A stretch of DNA of 64,000 nt from Trileptium ribeirensis (taxonomy: Eukaryota; Nematoda; Enoplea; Enoplida; Thoracostomopsidae). Shown one piece after another: positions 52,255-64,000 of the stretch. The translations under genes were made by a program, and so were the position numbers. The DNA lies in contig JASANE010027794.1 of NCBI GenBank assembly GCA_030248225.1, positions 1 through 64,000 on the forward strand, written 5' to 3'. The notes below the pieces were generated by a model, which searched no databases, was not told where the DNA came from, and saw only the letters and a program-made list of their open reading frames with translations. How positions within the stretch are numbered: position 1 is the stretch's first letter; each line of letters begins with the position of its first letter.

Positions 52255-52785
52255 AGAAAAAATGGAAGACAAAACAAAACCCGCACTATAGCTACTCGAC
52301 GTATGTCCCGGTTGCAAAGGAGGCGGGATTGACCCGAGAACAGCAGCGAGTACTATCCCAGTTACGCACCGGGGGAAGACCAAGCGCACTGTCGGCTCTG
52401 CACATCCGCCGATGAAAGCCTAGTCTACCTGTTCAGCGACTGCCCGAGACTAGCAGCTGCAAGAGCGGAGCTGCTAGACAAAGATGAAGCGACGAAAACC
52501 CTATTTACCGATCCGAAGAACGGACATCATTTCCTATGTCGAGCTGGGATCTTCCCCAGTCGCCTATGACTTCAACGTCGCGGCGCCAGAATAGAAGACG
52601 AAATGAGCCTTAATGTAAAGTTAACAGCGACCAAGAGCAAAAAATATTTCGCCAAATGGGTCGAAATTCCGATAGAGAACAAATGTGTCCGCGTCAATGC
52701 AAGACGACTTACTGTCAGCTCATTCCTCACCCCCTCAGCCTCAACGTCAGCACGCCGGCCACTAGTTGGTCACCCTTGACGTAAT
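52255..52785 (+). pseudogene. LINE ORF2 C-terminal relic before exon 17
   Basis: GC-rich block unlike the intron. It reads AGLTREQQRVLSQLRTG, then after a frameshift CRLCTSADESLVYLFSDCPR from 52390 and LAAARAELL, to a stop at 52567-52569. The pattern SQLRTG followed by a C-x2-C knuckle and DCP is the C-terminal end of non-LTR ORF2 proteins; the expected His before DCP is replaced. It is not the same family as the LINE in intron 6. The remaining bases look like a 3' tail region. Confidence 0.7.
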
Positions 52786-52798
52786 TTTTTAATTTCAG

Positions 52799-52922
52799 TG
52801 CAATCGCTAGCTTCACGCGTCGCGGCATCACAGCTGCATGCTCTTGGTTGTCCAGAGCTCGTTGCGTCAAACGCTGATGATTATGTCGACATTGCTGTAA
52901 AGCTTGGAACAGACTCCGAATA
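52799..52922 (+). CDS. ogt: OGT exon 17 of window: C-catalytic lobe
   Basis: With the base carried over it reads [20 protein letters not shown] and [29 protein letters not shown] and DIAVKLGTD are OGT signatures. The acceptor is AATTTCAG at 52798. The donor TA|GTAAGA at 52922/52923 splits a Tyr codon, completed by C at 56644. The usual GET of PGET is changed to LQS. Confidence 0.94.
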
Positions 52923-54392
52923 GTAAGAGTTGCAAGTTTAGAAATATTGTTTTGTCTAATCGTATTGTATTTGCACAGGTTACAGACTTTACTGTTTTAG
53001 CGGCATCAGTTTCTACAATTGATAATGTGTTGCAAAATGTTGTAAATTTTTTCAGCAGAGAATCATGAGACCACATCACCGAGGGACCCAAACTTTAAAT
53101 TGCTACAATCAGGATAAGAATTGTACTTTAGGTGCTACCTATAAAGTACGTAACACAGAGCGCATCACACATCAATACAAATATGACAACATAATCTGGC
53201 TCGTATATGTAGGCTGCGGCAAACGCCATAGACGCTCTAATCCTGGATGAGGCCAATCCGATGAAGCCCATGACAGATTAGGAGATTCTGTGGTGGCAAA
53301 CATAGGATTACAGAGATTTCGAGGACTGGCTATATTAAAGGCTTTTACAATGTCACCTATAATAATGAAGCAACTCTTCAGTAGTTTCTGAAAAAAGTTA
53401 TTGAATATTGGAATAGAGTGCCTAAATGATCTCGACCTCATGAACAGGTTCTACTCAGTTCGAAGGTAGATCTAGTTAAGATCGCTACTTCCCAACATCG
53501 GGTCGAAGAGTACCTTCTCCGCACCTGAAAGAGTTCAAAAAATAGATATATATATAGTCAGATCGGGTAGAAACATATTTCACAAATTTTGGTTTCGCAC
53601 CAATTCATTGGGATCGTTGGAGGGCTGGCCAATATAGAAGCGCAGCCACACAGTGTGGCTACTAGGTACCATATATATAGCTTGCCTGTACATTGTGGCT
53701 CTCGACCAGCAAGGAATAAAGATTGTTGTCTTTCATTACCCAACGTTAAGGGTAAAAAACGACACCCAAGCCTGTTTTAGGTCACCGAGCAGCCAGTTGT
53801 GAAGCGATTGGAGTAAGTATACCGGATAGTAACAACTGCACATATGACCCTCACTAGTCACACAGCACCAGCATAATAGCTCCTTGCGACTGCTCACCGT
53901 AGGTGTATTTTCGGAAATCTGTCCTCGGATGTCCTCCGTTTCGGCTCATTATGTTTGTTTTAAATGATTCGAAATCACCCCTCCATGACGTTTGTAAATT
54001 TTTTTCCTTGAAAAATTATCAGTGGGTCCAGTGATTGACCATCCGCGCTACAACAGGCAAGCACTGTTGTATTTTCACAGTTGTCTCTGCAAGTTATGTT
54101 GGAAACTTATTCCAAGACTGCAGTCAACGTGCGACATTTCAATGGATCCGTCGGAAAGCCGTTATCGTCGGCGTTGGATAGACAATCTGGTCTTTTTTGA
54201 TTCTGAATCGCCCCATCTCACTCTCGACCATATTTTATAACAAAACAAGTTAAGCTAAAAACATCGTGGGATAAAAAGCAACGATGCTGTTTTTTACCCT
54301 CGCCCATTACAGAGTTTTAGGGTGAAAAACGGATCCGTAGAAGAATGAACGTCGATAACGGAACTAAGTTTGATGTATCATTGTATAGTGGG

Positions 54393-54810
54393 CAGGGAAT
54401 AACCGGAACTGCCCATTTAAACAGGGTCCGGAACCTGGTCTTCTAAATTTATATATATAGCAAAACCGATGAAGGACGAAATGGAGGTACAGTGGATTTA
54501 AAATGTATTGAAAATAATTATTTTTTACATTAAACTTAATGTATTGCGATGGCATTGTTGCCTTTTTGAAACTTTAAAGAGACAGATTTCACACGGCAAA
54601 TTGCTTAGTTAATCTTTTCTTTTGCTTACTTGCATTGGAGCTTGATCATTGTATAATATCTATTACATATTTGGATCACAGGCGAAGCAAAACTGTGGAA
54701 AATTTCAAACAATTTTTAAACCGGAATTCCGGTTCCATGGTTTTTGCAATTTGCCGGAACCGCAACCGGAACGCGATTTTCGCCGGAACCGGAATTCCGG
54801 TTACTCCCTG
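54393..54810 (+). mobile_element. hAT-like non-autonomous transposon, copy E (internally deleted)
   Basis: Left end CAGGGAATAACCGGAACTGC, right end GGAATTCCGGTTACTCCCTG, only 418 bp. Left-side sequence matches copy B up to GAAACTTTAAAGAGAC (54568-54583), then jumps to sequence from the right quarter (TTTCACACGGCAAATTGC), so the middle is deleted. Flanks do not show a clear 8-bp duplication. Confidence 0.85.
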
Positions 54811-55187
54811 ATAAATACATATAGTTGGTGGCACTTGTAGTAAAGCTGCAGTTATACTATGCACTAACTAAGCAATTTACAAGTATAATAGACATTTAAT
54901 CGATGACGTTATAAACCATATCGCTTTACATGACAACAAAATCCTACAAATTATATCTGTCATAGCGTACACTGTAACCACACTGACACTATATGTACAC
55001 GCCTCTGTACTTTAAAGCGGCGTACATATCATCTGGTTGGATATAACGAAATACTATTTGGCCTGCGAGAACCATGTTGCCTACCTAGTCGAACATTCCT
55101 TCTCCAATCATTAATCGCAGCAGAATTAAAATCTGAAATTTAACCACACGATATCACGGAGGAAAGTAGGCATGTGGTAACGGTAGT

Positions 55188-55204
55188 ATTCCGGTTACTC
55201 CCTG
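55188..55204 (+). mobile_element. Right-end relic of the hAT-like family (F)
   Basis: ATTCCGGTTACTCCCTG, identical to the family right end, with no recognisable remainder to its left. Confidence 0.5.
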
Positions 55205-56161
55205 ATATTGGGGTCTATGTACGCTCAAGGTACAAACGACCACAGCCCTTTATTCCTCTGGTAGCTTGTGGAACAAAAGTTAGTGGACGTAACTGCAAAG
55301 TTTTTTTTGCTCTGTTTGGAAGTATCTACATTGGCGTCAACTCCTACAGCTAACGACTGCGCTTTGTATCGCTTGTCTCACTGTGAACGACGTTGAAAGA
55401 CTGGGCAATATATAGCACTAAAGGGAGTAGGGCCTAGCCTTTCAGCTGCAATCAAGTGGCAATTATTTCTTTATCCAACATGAATACTATTTTTTACCCA
55501 ATGTGGCTATATTCGAAATTCATCTAGTTTAAGGGTCTCTGTATGAGGCCCTTGTTTTGCAAGAAAAAAGAGCGCGGCGGGTGATTGGCCTTAGACTCTT
55601 GCCTTAAATCCGTGATCTTATTACTCAAAAAGGTGGTTGACAAAGATATGACATGACTTTTACTCTGGGATGGGCTAAGTGTCATTCCGTAGCTGTAGGT
55701 AATAAAATGGCAGATTAACTGGCCAGGCACGAGTCTAATACTTAGACTGTGGGACATTCACCTTATATTTCTACATGTGTATATATACATTATATGTTTC
55801 TATATACCTCTCAAGGAAAAATTAAGGTATTCAGGAGGATATTACCTAAGCCAAAAGTCATATTCCTTATCTGTGGAATCCGGGTAGCAGCAATTCAGTT
55901 TTTTTGTATTAAAAATTTTAATTTTCGTAAACTAGACCTTTATTCATTTGCAAAAGTAAACGCTATATGAGGAATTTCCGCTCGCTCCGTTTCAGTGATA
56001 GATCTACTAACGTAATGTGAAACAGTGTGTGCAGCATAATTGTAAACTAAGGTTTGGCCGAGTACCGGAATCGCAAGCAATAGAACAAAAATGGAACTAA
56101 CTAGAGAATCACTAACCAAATTTCGTTTTCCCCGCATAATTGGAAAAATATTGGCTTCGAG

Positions 56162-56563
56162 TTACAAGCGTTACTTCTACGTAAGCCATAGTTTGTTACC
56201 GAGTTGGACCGTTTTAATTCGAACATATCCCGCAGACTTCTGCATGTGCAAAATAGCTGCTACAAGCATTGACCTGACTTTGATTTAACTAACTCCTGTA
56301 GGTTATTATGAAAAATTCCTACTGAAATTATGTGTCCAACTTACGTTCCACAGGACAAATTGCTTAATTAATCCTTTTTCGCTTGGTTGTATTGGAGCGT
56401 GATCGTTGTATAATATATATTACATATGTTTGGATCACAGATGAAAGCAAAAATGTGAAAAATTTCGAAAAAAAATTTTAAACCAGAATTCCGGTTCCGG
56501 TGTCGTTTTTGACCTTTGCCGGAACACGATTTTCGCCGGAACCGTAATTCCGGTTACTCCCTG
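56162..56563 (+). mobile_element. Right-half relic of the hAT-like family (G)
   Basis: Corresponds to the right 400 bp of copies B and D (GTTACCGAGTTGGACC, then CTGCTACAAGCATTGACC) and ends ATTCCGGTTACTCCCTG. The left half is missing. Confidence 0.8.
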
Positions 56564-56643
56564 ATCCACAGATCTTTTAATATTGCAAATACGAAGTATT
56601 AATGTTGTATAGCGATTGCTAATAATTATTTATTGTCTTGCAG

Positions 56644-56794
56644 CCTTGCAAAAACGCGCGCAAAAGTGTGGCGTACACGCACTACGTCAACTGTTTTCGA
56701 TGTAAAGCAATACTGTAAAGACTTGGAGGATTTATTTTACAAGATGTGGGCCCGTTACGAAAAAGGACATTCGGCCGATCATATTACGGAATGA
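56644..56794 (+). CDS. ogt: OGT exon 18 of window: C-terminus and stop
   Basis: Reads (Y)LAKTRAKVWRTRTTSTVFDV then KQYCKDLEDLFYKMWARYEK and GHSADHITE, with TGA at 56792-56794. It aligns to the human ending [20 protein letters not shown] and WEHYAAGNKPDHM; the extra 10 or so residues after DHM in human are absent. The acceptor is TCTTGCAG at 56643. No clear poly(A) signal was identified near the stop; an ATTAAA is at 57330-57335. Confidence 0.94.
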
Positions 56795-57848
56795 ACTTTA
56801 ATCCGTATAGGCCTAAACTTTGTCTGATGTGGTTAAAGTTAGATGATATATCTTAAGTGTTCCAAATCGCGAATATTGTTCAAAAGCAGTTAATGACTGA
56901 TGTTCTCCGAGAATCGTTTGGTGGAAGTCAAATGCTGCTTGGGGTGACTGAATTTGATGGTTCAGCAGGCAGGTCACCGGTTGATAACGGCGTATTGGTT
57001 TGACAATACCTATTTTTGGTGGTTGTTATGACGCTATTTAGCAGATAAATTCCTGATTGATGTTATACCTGGCAAGGATTACAAGAAGAAGAACAAGAAC
57101 TTCAAAAAGAAAAATATTATTAACAAATTAGTTTCATATATATTATGATTTTTGTTTGGAGGATTGAAATTGGACTAAATGGATTAGCCACTGGACTTAA
57201 ATGCAATATAATTATAACGATGGTATAGTCTTAACAAGCAATCCGTTGTTTTTTTGCGGCAGTACTTTTGACGCATGTCTTAGCTCACCGAACGAATCAG
57301 TTTGAGGCCAAGAAGGGAACGTAATATTTATTAAAATCGCTATAGCGTAAAACTAATGTCATGTCTAACACATGTCATGTCATGTCGTAAAACTAACATG
57401 TCAACACTAATATTTGCTTTCGGTTGTGTGATTTCAGATCACAGGTGACGAACATGTATAATGTACATACATAGATCAATGATGATGGTCTGATGGGAGA
57501 CGCAATCTCTAATAGGATCTCAAGCTAACCTATGTTTTACATTTTAACATCAGACTACTTTCTTAGGAACCAGGGTAGTTAACAAAGCATCAGCAGTCAG
57601 TGATGACTGAACCGATGATGGGCTGATTTGTTGAGTGCCTGCTACACACGAATATGGCTTGTTTGCTTGCCGTTCAGCGGCATCGCTATGTGTACTTCAT
57701 TTTAAGAAAATGATTAATCTCCAAAAGTGCTTTTTCGATGTGATAGCTTGCCCAGTATGTTACTGAGAAATTTCATAGTTGAACTTCCTAATTTTATTAC
57801 AGCTGCACCAAATGTTTATACATTATGTGTTGCAAACATTATTGTTTG

Positions 57849-57970
57849 TTGGGCGGAGCTCGGCGAAGCCGAGCGAAGCGTTTTTATTTTCTGTCTGGGG
57901 GTAAAAAGGTCGATGTCCGTCCGTTCGTTCGTTCGGTCCGACGGATCTCAAGAACCACTGAACCGATTTT
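57849..57970. repeat. GC-rich interspersed-repeat motif
   Basis: GCGGAGCTCGGCGAAGCCGA with GCGAAGCG following, then (CGTC/CGTT) runs and AGAACCACTGAACCGATTTT. Similar 'gaac.act.aaccgatttt' text occurs in the CAGAACGTAG repeats (near 19098), which suggests a mobile-element origin. Confidence 0.45.
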
Positions 57971-60296
57971 AAATTTTTTTGTTTGAAAGCTTATCATGTT
58001 TTGGGATTAAAAAATTTTGAGTGGTTAATGAGTAATTAGTTAAGCATAAGCAGCTAAAATAGAGAATTTTGCAATATTTGTGTTATTTATTGAAATAGAA
58101 TCGTTTCAATCAAACCATTATAGGGTTTTTTGGGTCGGAGAATTCAAATATAATATTTTTACCAATGATAAAGCCCTATGCAATGTAGTTATTTCAGGAA
58201 CATAAAATTGAGTACATTCGTAATGCCACAGCACAAGCTCCGCTCACAAATGTAGATCCACTACCGACTAGTAATATTGCTGTTTTGCAGTAGTGTATAC
58301 ATATTAATTATTTATGCCTTTCGCTGTTACTGATTCTGTAAACATTGGGACACGGCTTATATATGTGTGTCATAAAGATTTTATAAAACGATTAGCATTG
58401 TAGAATTGGCCTGAAGTGGCTTTTGCAAATAACGGACAATTTCATTTCTGTGCCTGCGCTGACGAAAACGTATGGACGTTTATAGAATCAGACAAATGTC
58501 AATTGACCGTTTTTTTGTAGTTTTCATGCTCATAAGCGTATGTTTATGGCGGATATCGATCTGATCTGAACAAACAAACTATAGAGTGCCTGTCTACCAG
58601 AAAGTCTTGTGAAGTACCAAACTATGCTAACAATTTGCAATAAGCATAATTCCACTAGATTTTTATTAAGCATAAACCCGTGCCTAACATTTTTGCAAAC
58701 ATCGTCCATTATAACCGTAAAGTTCGAATATATATCATATCTATATATCTCACATATATGGAATATATCTAAATACTGACTGGTTCCTAAAGCGTTATTG
58801 CTAAGATATGTTTTGATATGAACACAATTGTAGTCGTGGAAAACGCATAAATGCATAAGCTTATTGACATGTCTTTTATTCCATGATTCTATATATATAT
58901 ATACAATATTATTACTGTGCTGAATTGAGTGTGCGTTTCGACTATGGTTTCAGTGGCAAATATTTTATAGGATAACTGTGAACTGCTACATTATACATAG
59001 TTAGTTACGGCGAACATTAGATAAAACAAAGGAGCACATTAATATTCTTCAAGTGTTCATCTTTTTCAGCCCTTTTCTATCTGTAACTGTACATGCTATT
59101 TATCTATTTTATGTCAATCTTTACTCGTGTAGCCTACAGACACAGCCAGAATTAAGTTCAAAATAATCGATCGAAATTTTGATCAATTTCATTTGATTGC
59201 GATTTCGATTGCACTTGGATGCGAGTGTACATGGAAAACATTTCCAATCCTTTCCACTTTCGGTAATCACAAACGTTGTTTTACTATATACTAGCTGCCC
59301 AAAGTGGCATAGTTTTAGAAACACAATTTTCCGTGTGCATTCGGCTCGTAGATGGGGATCTAGATAACTGATTTGAGCCGGGGAGTCCGACTTTCCTGAA
59401 AACGGAAAAAAGTCGGATTTTACTGTTTGCTTTTAATTGTTAGCCTGTTAGCTTGTGAAAAAATGGCAGGAAACACAGTTTTATGTGGAATTGAATCCCA
59501 ATGTTGATTTTAAATGCGTCAATTACTGAAAAGTTTAAAACTGCAATGTTGTCACATAGAATTTGCAACAACATACTGCAGCGCCACTTGAATCTTTCCA
59601 TCAGGCAGGGTTATGTGAAAACCACACTGTGTCTATATCGATAGGAGTGCTTATAATTATTTGGTTCGATTTAATACTTCATATTTTGTAGTATAGTGTA
59701 AACTTATGTACTTACTGTTGTCAAACCGCGCACTGTCCAAGTGATGCTGGAAGCGCATTATTACAGTAGAGTATGTAATTTAAGTCTACGATTCAACTGT
59801 TGATATATTTAGTTTCTGACCCGTCGTGGTATATTAAATGCCATACATGCCATCTATCACAGGTAAACAGACCGGTGCATGGAGTGAGATGGTGGTGGAT
59901 AACGTAACCCCTAGGTTTTTGGTTTTTCTTGGAGGGGGCTGACTTTATGGGTAACCAGTCATCATATCCATCACCATATCATCATCACCCCATCACATAT
60001 CCAACTGTGTGCTTGTGCCTGCCTAGTTTACTGCTTTCGTATGCTCTATACAAATCCCATGGCTCTATTCAGTACCGCGCCATCTTAAATTTGTCATGGG
60101 GCAAAAGTTTCTGATGCGGAGAAGGAAGCAAGTTATGCTAAGATTATAAATTTAGTTGATGCTTGAAAGGTATAGTTATACCATTTCTACCGTATAAATC
60201 ATACACAGGCGGCAATGTAACGAAATGTAAAGGTTGTTTAAATGGGTGTAAATATTTTGGGCGTAATATTTTGTTGCATAATGGTTTTCCAACTTT

Positions 60297-60629
60297 TTTG
60301 ATGAGAGAAATGTGCTGGTGTGTATTTTATTGAAATGTACGCCACCGTTAGAAAGTTATGAGGGCCCAAGTAACCCTGAGGGCTGCGTTATAACCTTAGA
60401 AAAAGGAACAGCTTAGAGCGGGCTGCCGCCCCCCCGATTTATGCTTAGGCTTAGTGTATGTCTCATATAAGAACCTTAGCTTAGGCTAAGACTAAGACTT
60501 AGGCTTAGTATATCGAGAACGGCATGACCTGCATTTTATCTCCGCCATTCCGGGTTACTTGGGCCCTCAAGTTTCTAATGGTGGCGTACATTTCAGTAAA
60601 ATACACACCAGTAAATTTCTCTCATCAAA
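60297..60629. repeat. Long imperfect inverted repeat (fold-back), arms about 80 bp
   Basis: Arm 1 at 60297-60376 (TTTGATGAGAGAAATGTGCT to AGGGCCCAAGTAACCC) is the reverse complement of arm 2 at 60552-60629 with about ten differences. The loop of about 175 bp contains CTTAGGCTTAG-type runs in both orientations (60448-60511). It may be a fold-back transposon or MITE; no target duplication was found. Confidence 0.8.
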
Positions 60630-62571
60630 CGGAGTCGAACGGTACCCAACGTGACCGTATTCCGAAGAAAAAATTTTTGGGTTCCCAAGGGGGGACCATC
60701 GGCACCTCAAAAAATCGGAAAAAAAATTTAAAGGGATGTGGGTAAAATGAGTATTCTCTGAATCGCCTCATCAAGCTGAATCGATTGATACCAAAATCAG
60801 ATCTGTACCTTCAAAATTGACAAAATTCCGGGTGTTGGGACTAAAACAAAAAGACCAACATTTTTCGTTGGTTTTTTTCCGGTGCCTAAGCCTGCCATAA
60901 CAACCTTACGGTTTTTCAGTTCTCCAATTCACTTAGTTTTTTAGGCGGTTGTATTTGTATATTACCTAAAAGTAAAAGAAGGAAATTACCTAAAAAGTTT
61001 ATTTTGAAATGTATTAGGTGTTCGCTCGTACGGCGAGTAGGTACTCTGTATTTGTCCGGATTGTCCCTGCAGTTTGTGCAGATCAAATAATTGTTCATGC
61101 TAGGAAATCTGTGACATCGCGTTCTCCATTGAATATCACTATGACTATATATGTCCAGTTGTAGCAATTGTTAGTACATCTATCATAGGCTCCAGGTAAA
61201 CCATAAGTATACAAATGTATCGTGAAATATGCATGTTGTATTAACTTATACGCAATGATATTGACATATGTATAGCGTATCGTGCAATAATCTTTAATAT
61301 AGTAAATTTTTTCTCTATAATAGCGAGGTGAAAAATGTTTATTGCACTGTGTCTGTATGTGGACTGCAAATTTATGTTGAAGCAATTGCCCGATACGATA
61401 GCCAAATTTATTTCGCATGTTGCTGCTTTGGCGTTGACACCACACCGACTGCGAGTATGCACGTTCGCATAATATTCGGTTGTTATGAAACAGACACGCG
61501 TACAGTGGATCAATCAGTAACGTTCATTATTAAAGTATTGTACATATTTATGTTTGCTTTCATGTGGTTAGTTAAATGTATAAATAAAAAAGTAAACTGC
61601 AATTAGATTAAGTTCGTTTTATGTTCAGGCAATGCCGAAGCTCATAGCAGTTGAGTGTGATAGGGCGTGGCGTTCACGTTTATTTTGTGACTAGGTAGCA
61701 CCTCTAATCTTCCTTATCCACACTAAAGAGTAACTCTAATATTTGATGCCTTTTAAGAGGTTTAGGGTGGACAAATCCGGATTTCAAAATGAAGTTTGTC
61801 ATTTGTTTGCAATTGTCTATTGACGCGAGGCATCCGAAATGATATTATAGCTTTTCCTGAACACTGAATACAATGGTTCTTTTACCTGCAGTATCACATA
61901 TTTTACTTTACAGTGTATTTTGTAGGTTTGGAGTCGTTGATCCCCGTGGAGATAGCAGTTAGCGTAAGCTTTTTACTTGTATGTTCCTTTGGGAGCATTT
62001 AGAGCTGTTTATGCGGGTTTTTCTGTGCGTGACGTTGTGGATAGTCTCACCATTCCTTAGTTTAGCTGATGATTAAAGTGGTTTAGGGTCGATTGTCCTC
62101 GAACCACATTTACAATGGTTTAATAGTTCGTCTGCCGTTGCTTATTTTGGTGATTCGTCGCTTTATGCACTTCAGATGCGCTGATAAGAGACGTATAAGT
62201 GATGTACCTTCTATTAAACGTGCATTATAATGCTCCAGGGGTCTTCTTGTGGTATATGCGTCGAACACTGCCTGTTTTGTATGATTTACACACCGACAAC
62301 CATGTATTAAACCACGCTCGCTGTGACATGATATCAAATGAGAAAATATAAAGCACGATAATCGTTCATTGCCTTAAAACTCGCGTGAGCATTTCCAGGG
62401 ATTAACGTTAGAATCTTAATGCAATAAGGGAAAATATGACATTTCTGGTCAATTATAAGGTTTCTCCAGGAACTGTGTGCCGCTACAACCACGTATTAAT
62501 AAAGTTTTTATAATAGTAAAACAATCCATCTACATAATAATTCTATATGCTATCCACTGTTTTACATTTTT

Positions 62572-63315
62572 GAATTCGAGTGGAACGAGAATTTTCAACT
62601 TTGGCTCTGGAGGAGGTCCTGTCTGTGTGTGTGTGTCGCAATTGGCGATAACGATTTTGGCGGATTTTGATGCAAGATAGCTCATTCGAACCGCAATGGT
62701 CGATTTAGGTGTAGTGACGGAGCCCGATTTTTGAATTTTTTCCCGTGGGAAAAGTTGTGGGGCAAAATGACGTCATTTTGGCCCATTTTTCGGCCACCCC
62801 TCCAGTTTTTGCGAATTTTCTCAATAAGTAAACGAGGTATCCACAAACTAATAGGCCTATTCCATGTAGCTTTACCAGGGCTTTCCAATGATATATAACA
62901 AGTTTTTCAACTACTTCCCAATTTGGAGTCTATAAGCTTATAGTTGACGCCAAATTTCATATTTGGTGAAAAGTCCTGGGAAATGCACCTAAATGTGTGT
63001 TTTTAGGTATCTTAATATGGGGTTTTCTGTGCAGATAAACTCATTGCAAGTGTCAAAAATATTGTTGGGCAAATATTTTTACACTTCTGGTTTATACTTG
63101 GCATAAAAAATGACGTGTTCGAAATTTATGGTGAGAAGTCGTGGGAAAAGCGTCTGAATGTGTGTTTGTTGTTGGTTTTAGTGTCGGATATGGGGTTTTC
63201 TGGGCCGACAAGCTCATTGCGAGTGTCAAAAATATTATGTGGCAAATATTTTTCACACTTCTGCTTCGGGGGATTGTTCTCGCCACTCGAATTCTGGCTC
63301 GCAAGCGAGCTTCAC
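62572..63315 (+). repeat. GAATTCGAGTGG inverted-end repeat, copy 2
   Basis: Left end GAATTCGAGTGGAACGAGAA, right side CTCGCCACTCGAATTCTGGC then TCGCAAGCGAGCTTCAC. Opposite orientation to copy 1 in intron 12, with the same internal tandem units but lacking the part equivalent to about 40210-40450. Non-coding. Confidence 0.75.
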
Positions 63316-64000
63316 TGGTCTAGATACAAGCAGTTAGGTCAAAGAATGATTGGAAAACAATGTAGAATCGAACTTAACTTTAAATTTTCGGCCTAATCAG
63401 GCTATCATACCGCATCTTCTCATCTATCAATCTAAGCGCCTTTTCTGGCACAGTTTTATCGGACCGCGAACACAATAATATTTGGTTCACCGTACTATTT
63501 GATGAACGCTGACAAACATGCTAAATGGATAACGTACGCGTACGCAAACTGTGTTAGTGCATTGTAATGCTCCTCTGATCGCTGACTAAAAGTGTGGATA
63601 CAATGGCAGAATGATGACCAATTTTTGCCAGGTTTCATGCACTATGGTCGGGCCCAATTTGAGGTGTTTTGGCAAGAAAACAGTTAATATTTTATATCAG
63701 AAAAATTGCAAAACGCTTTAGATAGAAAAAAAGATAAAAAAAGCGATTTTGAAGCAAATTTTGGATAAAATTTACTAATACTAAATATTTGGCTTAAGTA
63801 GAGAATTTTAGTATAAATTTTGGTCTTATTTTATGTCGTTTTGTGTTGTTTTTAGACAGTGGAGACCAAAAAAATTTGCTACGAGGCGATGAATTGGGGA
63901 AACCCAAAATTTGTGTACAACGGGATCAAACCAGTCGGCGCGTGGTTTTGCCAGGGGCACTTGAAAGTGCCAGCTTCCCCCAATCTGGAAAGCGCAGCAT

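Larger units (their letters stand above)
52923..56643 (+). other. OGT intron 17 (3.7 kb)
   Basis: Contains hAT-like copy E (54393-54810), a right-end relic F (55188-55204) and a right-half relic G (56162-56563), the last ending 80 nt before exon 18. The rest has no recognised gene. Ends TCTTGCAG. Confidence 0.82.
56795..64000. other. Downstream region, no recognised gene
   Basis: Starts with the presumed OGT 3' UTR and continues as AT-rich sequence. Recognisable items are a GC-rich repeat motif (57849-57970), a long imperfect hairpin (60297-60629) and the second GAATTCGAGTGG repeat (62572-63315). Open frames here are short and lack domain signals. Whether the last 150 bases (from about 63850) belong to another repeat is unclear. 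Confidence 0.7.

Noticed and set aside
60448..60511. Interstitial telomere array
   Set aside because: Only a few imperfect, mixed-orientation CTTAGGCTTAG units; too short to call a telomeric array.

Overview
The window is one stretch of an animal, almost certainly invertebrate, nuclear genome. It is AT-rich, its genes are split by long introns, and it is littered with decayed DNA transposons and LINE fragments. One gene dominates: the O-GlcNAc transferase (OGT) gene on the + strand. Eighteen coding exons (244 to 56794) can be placed by reading-frame continuity across GT-AG junctions and by close similarity to animal OGT. Joined, they give about 887 residues and a natural TGA stop. The first exons (N-terminus and the first TPRs) lie to the left of the window. 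I cannot name the species or phylum from sequence alone.

Layout. 1-243: end of an upstream intron. 244-29449: exons 1-8, about nine and a half tetratricopeptide repeats followed by the linker helices. 32057-38588: exons 9-12, the N-terminal catalytic lobe and the start of the intervening domain. 44248-44430: exon 13, a weakly conserved linker. 47885-56794: exons 14-18, the C-terminal catalytic lobe that binds UDP-GlcNAc. 56795-64000: downstream sequence with repeats and no recognised gene. Coding sequence is under 5% of the locus.

The introns hold most of the unusual content. Two hAT-like non-autonomous families are present: one with CAGGGAGTAACCGG ends (five copies with both ends plus two right-end relics), one with TAGGGAACGAC ends (two copies). 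Target-site duplications of 8 bp are visible for four copies. A decayed pogo-type transposase lies antisense in intron 6 and is split by a 5'-truncated LINE (RT plus RNase H) with a 12-bp target-site duplication. Another LINE 3' relic sits just before exon 17. Two further repeat families with inverted ends and a long imperfect hairpin are also present.

Several repeats touch the splicing architecture of OGT. The 3' ends of exons 2 and 16 were each duplicated in tandem together with their donor sites. The intron sequence up to 2 nt before exon 10 is nearly identical to a segment inside a repeat in intron 5. A hAT copy ends 31 nt before exon 13. Two exon-like open segments that do not fit the OGT frame (6910-7438 and 44675-44915) could be decoy exons, nested-gene pieces or old insertions. 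All mobile-element genes seen are broken; the OGT frame is intact.
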